Positions 50,188 through 63,100 of a stretch of 64,000 bases of DNA are shown here, in pieces; positions within the stretch are counted from its first letter, which is position 1, and every line of letters begins with the position of its first letter. A model generated the notes under the pieces. The model was not told the origin of the DNA and did no database searches. It saw nothing but the letters and a program-made list of their open reading frames with translations. Made by a program: the position numbers and the translations under genes. This stretch comes from Taenia hydatigena (taxonomy: Eukaryota > Platyhelminthes > Cestoda > Cyclophyllidea > Taeniidae): the NCBI GenBank assembly GCA_036345935.2, contig JADWOT020000001.1:9780315-9844314 (forward strand), written 5' to 3'.

Positions 50188-53100
50188 TGTACCTTACTCT
50201 TCGGGTTGGAGGCGCATTGGAGAGGGGTGTGGCATTGGGAGAGGAGGGATTGGGTGTGGAGTATCGGCGCGGTGGATGTGTTCGTGTAAGCGAAGAGATA
50301 GGATAGTCATTGATGTGAAGTTGGTGAAAGCAGGTACGAAGTGGTTGAGTGTGCTGGTTACCGTGCCGTTGAATTTGGCGGTTTAAGAGGGACCTTGGCA
50401 CAAGTAAAGCGCTGGTGAACTGATTAAGCATGTTCGGCATCGGTGGTGAGGAATGGCGTGGCGTTGAAAGCTGACGCTAATTAGTAGGAAGTAGGTGATG
50501 CGTGGGTGCTGGTGAGGTGGGTTCAAGAGACGATGTTGTGGTAATGTCATGGGGTGGTTCCGGGTTTGATGCTTATCCCGATCGCATACATCTCTCTCTT
50601 TTCGACCTGCACTAAGCAATATCCTTTCAATAAAGCCATGTATCGAATACTGCTCTATTGTCTCTCAGTGTTCGTAAACCAGTCGGGCATCTGATCATGG
50701 TCTACGCCACCCTTTCCGATGCATTGCTCTCCGATTTTATCGCATCCAATTGTGCGCTATTGTCACCAATGCAGGCACTTATAAGGCTGCCACAATGTAG
50801 TTGGTTGATTTGTCCTGCTGCATGTCTTTGTTGCTTGTATCGCCTACTTCGCCTGGTTGTACCTCGAAATGACAAGTTGGAATTGAAGTAACCAGTGGAA
50901 TGGTAAAGTGACATTGATTGTGTTGTGAACATGCTGTTCTAAGCAATGCTGGATTGAAACCTCTTCATGTGAAGCAAGTTTGTGGAAAGACCTTTGATGT
51001 ATTGGGAGGCCAACGTCTTTGCGGACGATGTAACTTCCACCACTGAATCGGACCGCTTCGCGCGCCATTACCCTTTGTGTAGTTGCTGATTGTGTTCCAC
51101 GCTCTACAACTCTGCTTACTTCGACCTCATGCAACTCGTTCAACCAGCTTAAACTTAAAATGATAAGTTTGAATTAAACAACCAGTTGAGAAAGGACCCA
51201 ACACTTATTGGGTTGTGAGAGACCGCTTTCTGCTTCGGATAAAGGTGACCCAGACCCTACCCTGGGTGTACACATGAAGGACGTTCAAGGCATTGTAATA
51301 TCGGCAAATTTAAAGGCGACGAAAAAAGGCCCATCACCTGGAACAACGCAACCTGACTGCCAGCCCCTCGGCACCGTTATTTCGGAATCCAACGCGACCA
51401 GATGTGCAATGGATTCCGTCCAGCCACTGCCTCTCATACTTCGGCAGAAAGAATGACCAACCCGCCCAACACGGCCTCCTTATACACCCACAACTCAAGA
51501 ATAACCATCTCCCTTACAACTACCACCACATTCTACGCTGTGAGCTCAGCACCCACATCCACGAATGGCACACCACACCCTAGCGAAGATAATGAGCATA
51601 CTACAAAAGCCAACCACCGCACATTAAAATGAACCTATATCAACTCATCAAAAAAGACCAAGCAATACAGCACAGGAAATAAACAGCAGCAATACACAAA
51701 TGTGTCAGTGGATGATATCGCGCTTATGTTTTCCACAGTAAACACCCAGTCGAAGTGGTCGAGCATTCGACATTCCACGTGTCGACTGTCCACCATTCAT
51801 AACCGCGATGACATCGGGAGCACCAACCCAGCACTCGCACACGCAACCCCATGTCCTGCACCTGCAAAAAAAGTAAAGTCCAGTCAAATGAATCGCTGAT
51901 TTGCCCTTCCTTTGGGTGATCAGTCCCCAAAATGACTACTAGTCAGAAATCCACCCTCACACCCACAAGCCATCACCTGCATCATGGGCACGTGACAGCC
52001 TCAGCTTCTTGCGCCACCAACTTGCAGTCAGACGGTTCATAACACACTAACGAACTCCGAAATCACAGATTTGAATATTGTGAAAAAATGGGAATAGCAA
52101 GTAGAAGCAAGGTCTGGCAGATTAAGAACCAGCTTACCCAAGTCGTTCTTGCTACTTCCTCGCAATACACATCCCATCCGCTCCGTCCCCGAAGTCCACC
52201 CACCTTCTCCAACTCATGCCTCCCCTTCGCGAGCACATTTCGTGCCGTTGACGCCCGTTGAAGTACACTTCATGCTTATCAATTCACTATACACGGTCTG
52301 ACGATGCAATGGGATGAATTTTACGCCCACAAAAAAGTTTAGCGGAAAAAGCATTTACATCCTCTGCCACCCATTATAAGTCAAGCGGTCGTGATTACAA
52401 GCGGTCAATCATAAAAGACATGCTCTTTTATTGACAAGCATCTGCCGATTTGTCTCCAACGTCCCAAACGTAGGTGTGAGTGTTACCTACAACTCGCACG
52501 ATGAAAGTCTCATTCATTCTCATTCAAATCAAGGTGCGCCTGGAAAGACGGATGGCTTCATTGTAATGCAGGAAAGTCCGCTACAACCCCCAAAGCAAAC
52601 AGCTCCACAACAACAAGAAGCCATTCCTTTTCTTCGGATCAACCTCAAACATCAAACCTACGGATAAGTGGTGACTGAAGCCCGCTTTGTGCATTTAGGA
52701 AATAGTCAACGCAAAACTGCAGGCTGAAGTTCTAACCGGCAATGTGGAAACCAGTGAATAGAATATGAATGACACCACGCATTATGAAAAGACTTGGACA
52801 TAAATAGCCATAGCGAATCGACACCTTAAATACGTACATTCAAGCCATCAGGACACAAAATGCATGGAAAAGTTGCATGGAGTGCAATTCATTATTACCT
52901 GAGCAATGTACGGGGCAATGGAGGAAGTAATATTCCTAGTTGTTATTGTTCGGCAAAAACTCCTAGCTTCCCAGATAATGATCAATTGGGACGAATACAT
53001 TCCTGTTTATTCGATTCTATGTCACCAAATTTTACGCAGTGTCAGTCCCGATTCTCCATTTATCAACGGGCAGAACCTCATTGGACAAAATCCCTGCATT

Positions 53101-53460
53101 GACTAAAACCAACGAAGGCGCCACTGCACCGGCGAAATAATACAATGCGGCTGTCAATGTCATTAGCAAAAATGGCTTAATCTATTTTTCTTTAAAGCAC
53201 TAGGCATCGAAAGCGAATATTAGCTGCAATTGATTTCATACTTTCAGAAGAAATTACGCGAACCTTATGCATGTAAGAATTGAAGCAAAATAACTTTGGA
53301 TAAATTAGACATAAGTGAGAATTTGCATTTGATTCCCTTTTATTCTAGCAAAGAAAAAAACAACGACTTACTACTCTTCCTGAAAGGATACTTTTGGCTT
53401 GCAAAATAAGTCCAATCAAATTATTTGAAAGCGACATTTTAACATTGTAGAGGGTTTCTC
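50188..53460. other. Right-arm non-coding flank of the H2A unit
   Basis: This is the mirror of 44,652-47,892. Its open frames (50,844-51,143; 51,402-51,632; 51,702-51,899; 52,431-52,667) have partners in the left arm but differ mainly at amino-acid-changing positions, so I do not call them genes. Confidence 0.55.
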
Positions 53461-53814
53461 CTCCCCCTTCTTATCACCCTTGTTATTGGAAGTCTGAACA
53501 CGCTTTGACATATTTTTTATAAAAGAGAGAGAGGGTACAGCGGGACCTTGCAAAAGAGTTCAGGATGGGGATAAGTTACGCTCCTGAGAGTCACCAAGCC
53601 ACTCCGCTACCAGGTTCCTAATTGTTCTCCCCACTCTGGCCTACAAAGCGCATTTAAAGAATATAAGTATTGCACGGTCCTCTCGTGTTTTGAGCGCCGT
53701 CTTCGGTACCACCCTCATTGATTCGCTTTAATTATACCATCGGGTGGTTTTCTTTCTTCCACAATTACATAAGCATCGTCCTCGCTTTCCGACCAGCGGA
53801 GCACCTCTGTAAGG
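53461..53814 (-). mobile_element. Gypsy gag start, primer-binding-like site and LTR-like segment (right copy)
   Basis: On the minus strand the same elements as in the left arm appear: primer-binding-like TGGTAGCGGAGTGG at 53,612-53,599, TGGTGACTCT at 53,596-53,587, and a gag-like ATG at 53,511 opening a lysine-rich frame. The CT run is much shorter than in the left arm. The arrangement is joined directly to the pol end at higher coordinates. Confidence 0.55.
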
Positions 53815-55985
53815 TCAGATCCTATTGTGATGGCCGGTTATTGACTGGGTACGGAGTTCTGCATTCTGAACGAGGTAGTTCGTTGGGGAGAGCACTTTTA
53901 CTACGCGGAAGGGGTCTTTACGCCAAGGGTGGTAAAATTTGCGATGTGTCCCAGGTGGGGGAATCGGCCGATATATTTGGACGAGATCGCCTTCGTGGTA
54001 GACGGTGAGCCTACTGTGCTTGTCGTAGCATTTCTTTTGCCTAGTATGAGACCTTTGCAGGTGTCGGCGGGCAAGCTTAGACGTGTTTCTTATCCCTTCT
54101 TTGAGGCGTAGTACGTACTTCGGGGCATTGTCAGTAGCCACTTCCTTACCCGGTAGGAATACATTGAAGGGCACTCTCATTTCGCGGCCTGTGAGCATCT
54201 TGAACGGAGAGACACCAGTTGATGTATGGACCGTAGCCCTATGGATAGTAGTCCTATCAGGGTCTGGCTAGTTCTTTTACTTGTCCATTGCCTTGAGAGT
54301 GTCCAGGTGTTGTGCGCGTCTTTGCGATTCCAAGGGATCTGCATAGTTCAGCGAAGAGTCGGCATTCGATCCAGGCACTCCGTGTTGACAGATCCAACGA
54401 TTGAAAAAGGTTGACACGACCGTCTCTGGGTCTTGCGACTTCATGGGTTCTGCTTCGGCCACTTTCGCGAAGTAGTCGACCATAACTGGGATATATCGGT
54501 CTCTCCTCTTGGTCAGTGGTAGAGGATCCATGATGTCTATACCCTCTCGCTCGCCCGGAAATCCTGTAGGCATAGGCTGCATGGGTGCAGCTTCTGTGGA
54601 ATGAGGGTTCTTGAGGCTGCTGCAAGTAATGCAGGTTCAGCAGAAGTCATGCACGTTTGGGGAGAGAGAGGGCCGCCAGTATCGCTTCATCGAGGCCTCC
54701 ATCATCTTTTTCTCGCCTACATGGCTTAATTGTTCGTGCGACTCTTGAAGGGCTGTTTGTATCAGGGAACCTGGAACAACCACACGCTTGGGAGACGTGA
54801 CGTCTTCTTGGTACCACAAGACCTCATCTTCCAGAGAGAGTTGGGACCATTGTTGCCACATCTGCCTGGCCGCCTTGCTGGACGATTTTATCTCTTCCGC
54901 AGTGGGCTTGGACGAGGATGCCAGAAATCTGTCGTATACCAGTGAACGTGTCGGGTCTGTACTCTGTGTGTTTCTCCACTGATGTTTAGTCGGCTCGCTT
55001 AAACATAGGGTGCCTACTATACCGCTATACCTTTCCACCGAGAGAGTTCTGTGGGGCAATGCATCCACGTTGCTATGCCAATTTCCTTTTCTGTACTGCA
55101 CAGTAAAGTCATACTGTTGCAGTTCCTCGTTCTCATTATGAACTGTCTCGCTATCAGGTAGTGCTTAAAGTGTCGCACCATTGTGTAGATGGCGAAAAGT
55201 TCATATTCTGTTGCACTCTTCTGTCTCATTTTTTTGTTTAGTCCGGCACTAGCGTAGGCAATGACGTGTTCCCTACATTCTTTGTCTCTTTGCCAAAGTA
55301 CACCGCTCGCGGCCGCGTCACTGGTGTCCGTGTCTAGTACAAAGTGTGGTGCGTCGGTTTCGAAGTTTGGCAAGGCCAGAATCGGAGTGGAGCGGAGCAG
55401 AGCGTTCGTTTTAGTTCTTTGAAGGCTTCACCATGTTCGGTCTCCCACCTGAGATTCTTTTTCGTCTGCTTCTCGGTTAGATTGTGTAAGGGACTGGCGA
55501 TCTCGGCAAAGCCTTTAATGAAACGCCTATAGTAGTTTGCCGAGCCGAATAAGCTGCGGAGTTTCGTCTGATTAGTTGGTATTGGCCAGGTTCTCACTTG
55601 TTTTGTACGATCTTCGATGACCGCCATCCCATCTGACGAGACTGTGTGCCCCGAAAATGTGACTGAACGACGAAGAAAATGACACTTCTTTGGTATCAAG
55701 GTCAAACCTGCATCCTGTAGACGGTCCAGGACTAGTTTGAGATTGGCGTTATGCTCGCGAATGTCTCTACCGAAAACAAGGACATCATCGAGGCAGATTA
55801 TGCAGTGTTTTGGAAAAAAACTCAATCAGTGCTGTCTGCATCAGGCGCTGGGAAGTGGCTGCGGCGTTACAGAGTTCAAACGGCATTGTCTGGAATTCAT
55901 AAAGCTCGTTGGGCACTATGAAAGCCGTCTTCTCTCTATCTTTTTTGCGCCACATATCCGTTTAGCTGCGCGCGAATCAGCAGAC
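53815..55985 (-). mobile_element. Decayed Ty3/gypsy pol (reverse transcriptase, RNase H, integrase)
   Basis: Reading right to left, a reverse transcriptase segment (about 55,985-55,800) has KTAFIVPNELYEFQTMPF. After a frame change comes CIICLDDVLVFGRD, the LDD catalytic motif with cysteine where tyrosine is usual, followed by SANYYRRFIKGFAEIASPL. RNase H follows (about 55,373-55,140; FVLDTDTSDAAASGVLWQRD). The integrase zinc-binding region is near 54,720-54,637 (HEQLSHVGEKKM), with core pieces in two frames at 54,625-54,257 and the C-terminal region at 54,198-53,815. At least four frameshifts or stops make it non-functional. Sequence upstream of the reverse transcriptase is missing. The domain order RT, RNase H, integrase is that of the Ty3/gypsy group. 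Confidence 0.9.
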
Positions 55986-58900
55986 TCAAATGTTCGCGGA
56001 TTGTGAAACGATGCGTACGTACGGATCGGCTCTCAACTGCTTAGACAATATTCCTTCACATTTTGCGTGCTGGCTTTTAGGCGCCACGCACTTGCGCATC
56101 TGTTTTTATCGAAAAACGCGTTGCTGTTCCGAGTCGCGTACAGCAGCGAATATGCGGTTCTTTCTTGCGACTTATTCATAAAACGAAAATGCCAAGATCG
56201 CCCAGTTGTGAGGAAAGCAAAGTTGTATTAGTCAAGCAAAACGAACTTTCGGTTTCCTGACCAGAATGAAGCCGTGAGGAAATGCAAAAGGAACATCCTA
56301 CTCTGGGTGCAGAGTAGCCTAGGATACATCGCATAATCCCCTCTTACCCTTTATTCATCTCCACTGCATTCTATTCTATTCTATTCTATTCTCCTCTACT
56401 TGAACTGTCCAAAGTCTCAGAAGTTTGACACCCACAACTCACAATTCTAAATTAATTCGGGTCACTACACGAAAATGGTTGCGAATCGTCACATGCGGTT
56501 CAGCAATCGACCAATCCGATCAGTGCTTAGACTTCAGCATTCCATCATCATGTGCTTCCACTCATGAAATGCTCTGTTCGTATCTGTGCACCGAAAAGGT
56601 TCACCAATCCCCAATTCCGGGGAGACAAGGTAGAATGCGGGTCTCCCGAGACACGCAAAATGCCACGACTGGAGAGAGACAGAAATGCACAAAGCATCAC
56701 GGGTATCTACATCCGATGGGCGTATTCCACCGATGGGAAAGACGATGTCAACAAAGTCATCACAGGTAGACAACAAAAAGCTGCATCCAACAATATAACC
56801 AGACGATTCTGCCTTCAAAATTGTGTTGGTATTAAGATGCCCCTATTTCCCACTAAATATGTAACGATAGCGCTTCCATTGGTACGCGAAGTATACTGGC
56901 AGGTTAGCCGACCTACTGCGATTAGTTAAATGTTTTCATTTAGAGAAGAACTGGGAGCCGAAAGGACATGTGCTTCCGCATAATCTTACTACTTCAACGT
57001 TTTCAACACTATTTCTCCACAAAAGTCAGTCAGTGCATACGGTGATGGTAGCATTATCTAAGGCGCAGAAATTTCGCTTTCATTTTATTCCTCCTCTTCG
57101 CTGCACCTCCTCCTTACAAAAAAATGGAGGGCACATCAAACAAATTTACGTGCCAGGGGTGGAGGCAATCCGCCTGAATTGATACCTTCTTCAAAGTAAC
57201 GTATTTATGCGCACGATGTTTCGCGAGATGAGATGGATGGATGCTGCCATTTGTATGAGGCAAGACAGTACCCTTGATATCACCCATTTAACGCCATTGT
57301 GGAGAGCCGATACTGAATAAAGGACTGGTAATGCTGCGTTCTGATGTTAAACGCTGACCTCCGTAGTCAAAAGCACTCGTTCAACGTCAATAACAATGCA
57401 AACANTTTTAGGTGGGTTAACTCGCAGTTCAATGCTTGCTTCATAAGCCTGCTAAGCCGAATTTAGAGCATTGAAATAATCAAGGTTTGATGTAACAAAG
57501 TTCATTTGTGGAGCTTGTTATTCCCTGCGATGCGAAGTACTTTTCACTAAGGTAGGTGGGAAGATCAAGTTATTTTAGATGTAATGGGTTCACCTGCACG
57601 ATTCCACAAGTAATCAGAATGCACTTAGTATGCATTGTATTCTATTGCATCCTGCGCTGCACCACCACCAATCATCCTTGCAATTCACTTTTTTTCGCGA
57701 AACACTCACCTCCGTACTACACAGAGGTGGCGTACTCAATCCCGTTGTCTTTGTCCGTCACCTAAAATCTAGTGCCTAGGGATGAATTGCTATTTTATCT
57801 CTGCGAAACCATGTGTGCTCAGCGATGTCTGCATGCCATGCGCATTGGGCACTCATCTCAAACCTGAGAACAACCTCCTCTCCGATTCGGAGACACTTGC
57901 AATATTTGTCAACCACGTTAGCCCTCAGTTTACAGAAAATAGCCGTAGTGTTAACTAGTATGGCATTATACACACACGCATGCATAAGTTTACCGAAAGA
58001 CGCACTACTGCCAGCACCAATGAGAGTGGTGCAACTCTAAGCCAGTGAATTTTAAATGTCAGCCAAAGTGCTTGAACACGGCTGCTACTGCTACTGGTTG
58101 TGGTGTGGGTGGCTGTCCTGGCCCAGGTGAAAGACAAACAATTACAACGCCCTTCGCCAGGATTGCAACTAAAGGTCACAACGGGGGGGGGAAAGAGGCA
58201 GGTTGGTAGATCCTGGCTCATTAAACACCCAGAGACCAATGAAAAATGAAAATGCCCATTTCAACACCAGTTTGCTCCCGCATTTTTTTCTGCAAAACAA
58301 AGTCAGTAGGAAAAATAGTACCATAACAAATGAAGAACCACTCCATACCCCATAACACCAATACGAAATTAACGTTCCATTTCGGTGAAAAGGGGGTGGC
58401 AGTAGGTCAGGAGTCTCTTTTTCAAAAGTAGTGGTACAATAATCACACAAATGCCATTAATGTCTCCCGAGGACTGGGTGGGCAATTCGATTGTCGCATC
58501 TTACTTCCTTAGGAATGGGCGGAGAGCCTAAACAAAGGTGACAATTTGAGATTTGTAGACGTAATTTTAGAAAATTGTCTCAATCAGTAGCATTCATTTA
58601 CCAAAGGCTGGTGTTTTTGAAACAGACACATCCAAAAACACGAAGAATTTTGGGTTGAGCAAAGGAACACTTCTTTGAATTACCACCAGCCAACGTGTCA
58701 ATAACAGCAGTCGTGCTGCAGTGGCAAGTTGCCCAAGCAAATAACGGGACAGAGAATTAAAGTTTCTAAGTCCAAGTAAGTCATTGGAGCCAAAGCAAAT
58801 GCTCAAAATGGACTTGACGCACTTCTTGAACTGCCTTCCTTGAGGGCAAATGAAATGCGACAGTAGGCTGGAGAAGGTGAAATGGAGGTAGGAAAGAATG

Positions 58901-60125
58901 TAGGATTGCTGATTGAAGAACTGAAAGAAGACTCACGAAATATTGGACTTGCATTCAAAATATTATTTTAAAACCGCTTCTGATGAGATCGGACAAAGAG
59001 GAAGTAGGGAAGTGTTGGAAGAATGAGAGAATGGTTGATAGGAGAACATCTCATAGACACTTTGTCCACCTGCTGCCAGTTGATTGCTCTCTTAAACATA
59101 ATCACCAAAGATACACTTTGACAGCAAAAAGAAGCTAGGAAGTACAGAAGCAGATAGTCCAAGCGAAATTCAGCATCGCATTTAGAACCGCTGAACCGGA
59201 AAGGGATGTAGAAAAACAAGAGTAAAGCGGGTCATTTTCAAAGAAGGCTAGAAGGAATAAAAGGGGTTCAAAACTAAGGGAAAGCATCAACGATTAAAAG
59301 AACCCCTAAAGCGAAAGCGATTGAGATGAATAGGAGGATGTTAGACATATTTCATAAGATATTCAGCGTAGAAGACAAAAACTTGACCGGATAGGAAAAT
59401 TCAGAAAAACAAAGGGGTAGACAAGTGGGTGAATGGACCGCTCATGATCTAGTGGTCGTGCACACTCCAATCCCACCAACAGAGACACCGCGACTAGGTT
59501 CCTGTGACATGGTGTTGAGTTCAGGAAAATTAAACATGATGTTGAAAATAACCTTCAAAAGAAGCAGTAATGACTTATGCTATGCAGTACATCGTAGTCG
59601 CGTTTATTGAAGCCTTCCCTAAGTGGCGTCAAAATACGATACTAAGAGTAGAGAGTGAGGAAATAATGATTGAAGAGTGTTGAATTGAGTTGTACCAAAG
59701 TGCTTACCGACTTCTTGGAGGAGGTAAGGGACAAGCGAAAATATGCTCATGGCTGGAGAATGCGAAAGCAAAAGCAACGTTGGCAAGAAGTAGAAAATGA
59801 GCAAATTAGAATAGAAGTTGGACGACGAAAAAAAGCGCTAAAATAATGCATTGCTAGTGTGGCGATGCAGGGTTCGACAAAAATGGGAGATGTAATAGTC
59901 TCCATGTGGGTCGAGGGAGATAGAAGAGAGGGACCAAATTTTTTAGCATCATTTAGCACAGAATAAGGGATGAAGAGTGAATGGAAACGTGCGCCAAGTG
60001 AATTCGGGTTAACCGTTATTGTTTGGTTGATTGGTAGATGCACAGGTGTAAATGTGGTCGCAGGCCTGCATCGGCTAGTGGATGACTGTCTGGATGGATA
60101 CAAAACGAGTCCCTCTATTGACTAT
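55986..60125. other. Intergenic stretch, no supported gene
   Basis: Nothing firm is seen. The best candidate is a plus-strand stretch at about 56,560-56,765, containing NAQSITGIYIRWAYSTDGKD and ending at a donor-like ACAG/GTAGAC, with no identified family. There is one ambiguous base (N) near 57,405 and a G-run near 58,182-58,191. Confidence 0.45.
56368..56392 (+). repeat. (ATTCT)5 microsatellite
   Basis: Five perfect ATTCT units stand in a row just beyond the end of the gypsy fragment. Confidence 0.95.
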
Positions 60126-63100
60126 TCAACGAAATTCGTAAACAAATAAAAAGCAAAGCAAGCAGTGCTTCCTCCAATAGATATTCAGTAATTGCAGGAA
60201 GAAACCCACATCCTCATAGCACTTTGGCAATGCAAATGCAGCTTTATGCACTGCCTTGGTGTAGAATTTGCAGTCTGCCGGCGGCTCGCGAGACGCTTCG
60301 CTAAGACTGATGTTCTGCATTCACAAATCACCGATAAATTTGTACCCAAACGTGTTCACTCTCAAGTCAGACAACAGGCAATAGCGCGCTAATCGCTTAC
60401 CTCATTTTTGCATGCGATAACATAGCCAAGATGGCCAGAAGTGTAGGTTGGAATGATGTTGTAGGCATAAGCCACATTCGGGAATACATCCCTGCAGAAG
60501 CCTACTATTTTTTGAATAATGGGCAGATCCAGAAATAGACATTCACCTGTGTGAAGCAAGTAAGAGTCACATGTAGCAAGTCATGATGTGGAATTAACAC
60601 ACCTAGCTACAATTTCGAAACAAACAACAGGAATTTCAACGTTGCTGACACCAAAAATACTAATCGGACATGAATGCAAAAGCCTCAGTTCGCCTTCTGG
60701 ACGTCTGCATGAGAGAGACTCTCCGGTACAGAGATTCAAAGTACCAAAGAAATGAAGGAAAACAAAGCTGAATGGGACTTAAAACATAGCTTGAAGTGCC
60801 ACGTAAAAATCGCACATGAGAAATCCACAAAGCTTCTTGCTCCAGTTGTATGCAAAAGTACCCCACCATCTAACAATTACCTCACGACCATCCTCCAAAC
60901 AGAACAATTTTCCACTCTGCCTATCCTGGCACTGAGCATGAGCTAACGCCGCACATTCGTACATGCTCGCCTCTATGAACAACTATGCCGTGTTCAGCGG
61001 CATTGCAGAAGGATTCCTCCATTGTGTAACATCAAGACAGGCCTCTAAGTTTGAGTGTTTCACGCATTGTCCGAAATTTAACAAGAATAGCTGTGCTGCA
61101 TGCTGAAAGCCAACGTGAACACAACCAGATTTACAACCGACTGGATTTGAAACGGTAATACTATCCAACCATCTTACCACCAAGTGGCTGAATGTTCCAT
61201 CAGCGTAATATGCTGCGCCTAAAGTCCTCTGCAGATGCAGGTAGACATCCGTGGATTTAGATTTTACATCAGCTTTGACAAGAAACTTGTCCCCGCATCA
61301 TCATCGCTCGCCATATCAACTAGCGACGTCTGGACTGCTGCAGTGGACACATTCTCCGATTGATACCGTGTGTAGAACCACCACGACATGATCCCTCTTT
61401 GGCAAGTGCAAGAGCCCCAGTTTAACCTAATCGCCTCTTTCATGTTTCAAAGCTTACCTTTCAGCAGTTTCGAAAACGCTCACATAAATGACTTTGAAAC
61501 ACCTGAAATTCTTACATTCTATGTGGGAATAGAATAAAGTGGAATGGAATTGACATCCAATAATTGAGGAGTCACAACTCACACTTTAGTTCGGGACTTT
61601 GGTTGCGTGAAACGCAGCAGATGACATCTGCTTGCCTCTTAAACATCTAAGAAAACCGAACAGGAGAACAACTTTGATGCATCACAAGCAGAATTGCCTT
61701 ACTCGAAAAGGAACCAGGTCCATGGGCGAATTTTAGGCACATAGATTATCGGAGGGGAAAATATACCTCACTCCCTCAAATCGCTGACTGAATATGTAAA
61801 TATAAGCAATATTAGCCTCAAACTCAAGCACCCAAGGAAATCTTAGCTGCATTTCTCCAAATTTAGGAGGGACTATGAAAGGGCGGGACGCATGCTTCAT
61901 CTCATGCCATTTAAATGACCATCAACCGCGTATAGGCGAACAGAAAGCTCCAGACGTAGATCAATCAAAATGAATGCCTTTGGTCATCCACTGAAAGCAA
62001 CAGACGTCCGTGTCTACTCTTTTCGTGCCAAATCAGAAAAACTACTTCAAGCTGGAAAACACCAGCAATCAATTCCAGACTAGTCCACTTCAAAAACAAA
62101 AACAATTTTAAACTGACGACAGAGAAAGATCTGTGTATTTCCAATTATCAACATGATAAGTGGAGGCGGTCACAAACTCACCCTGATTACAAATAATTCC
62201 ATCTTCCGTAAGCGCTTGACTCAGCAGTTGGAAGTATTCCTTGTTAAAGAGTGGAGTGGAAGGACCTGTTAGAAAACAAGAGCGATCGGTAAGTTTGCCT
62301 GATAACACGCTCTGCACCAGGATCACTGAGACCATTTGATCAACTTAAACGTTTTACGGTAACGCCTATTTTCGTTGTGTTTTCTCCAGTCCAAGATGTT
62401 TCGCTTCACCAGTAATCAAGCAAATCATGGGACTGTGACGTGTGAGATCGCTTGACAGACTTTGTGCGATAACATGTCACACTAACAACCAACTCACTTC
62501 GCTTTACCTCTTCTCCCAGTTTACCGTCAGCATTTCCAGTCTTTCGGCCTTTCTAGGTCACTGTAGATAAGGGCTATTTATACACTTCTGTTGCATAAAT
62601 TTACAACACTGGTTGACAAATGCAACTTCCTCCTAGTTTCTAAACACCGTGATAGTTGGACTGCTACACGAATTCTAAGGTAAACGCTTACCTTCGAAGG
62701 ATGCCAAGCCTGTATTCGAGGAGGAAGAAAAGATGGTTGAGGTTTCGAAAAACCTTTGGCATTAGGCTCCATGAATGAAAATTAAGCTCTACTCAGCGAA
62801 AGCAGGTAAAACGATTGTATTTAAGAGACATGCACAATCCAAGACCCGTTCCTACCACTGTTTTGGCACATTTATGGTCCCGCCGCCAAAAGTGTGAACT
62901 TGACTTGATGTCATTCTCAGGGTGCCTGAGGGCCGTAGTAATGCTTATCCAAACGACTTAGGAGTCAATGCTGGTTGCCGCACGGTGACCACGCAACCAT
63001 GACAATGGGGTCATGTCCTGGGTCAGTGGTCTCCAAACTGCAGAGCAAGCGCATATGAAGCGTGCGGAGCATTGAGTGTCAAAGCTTAAACTAAAGCTTG

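Noticed and set aside
53718..56006. Plus-strand open frames over the gypsy pol region
   Set aside because: They are antisense to clear reverse transcriptase, RNase H and integrase sequence.
57400..57410. Ambiguous base near 57,405
   Set aside because: A single N is a sequencing or assembly uncertainty and carries no biological meaning here.
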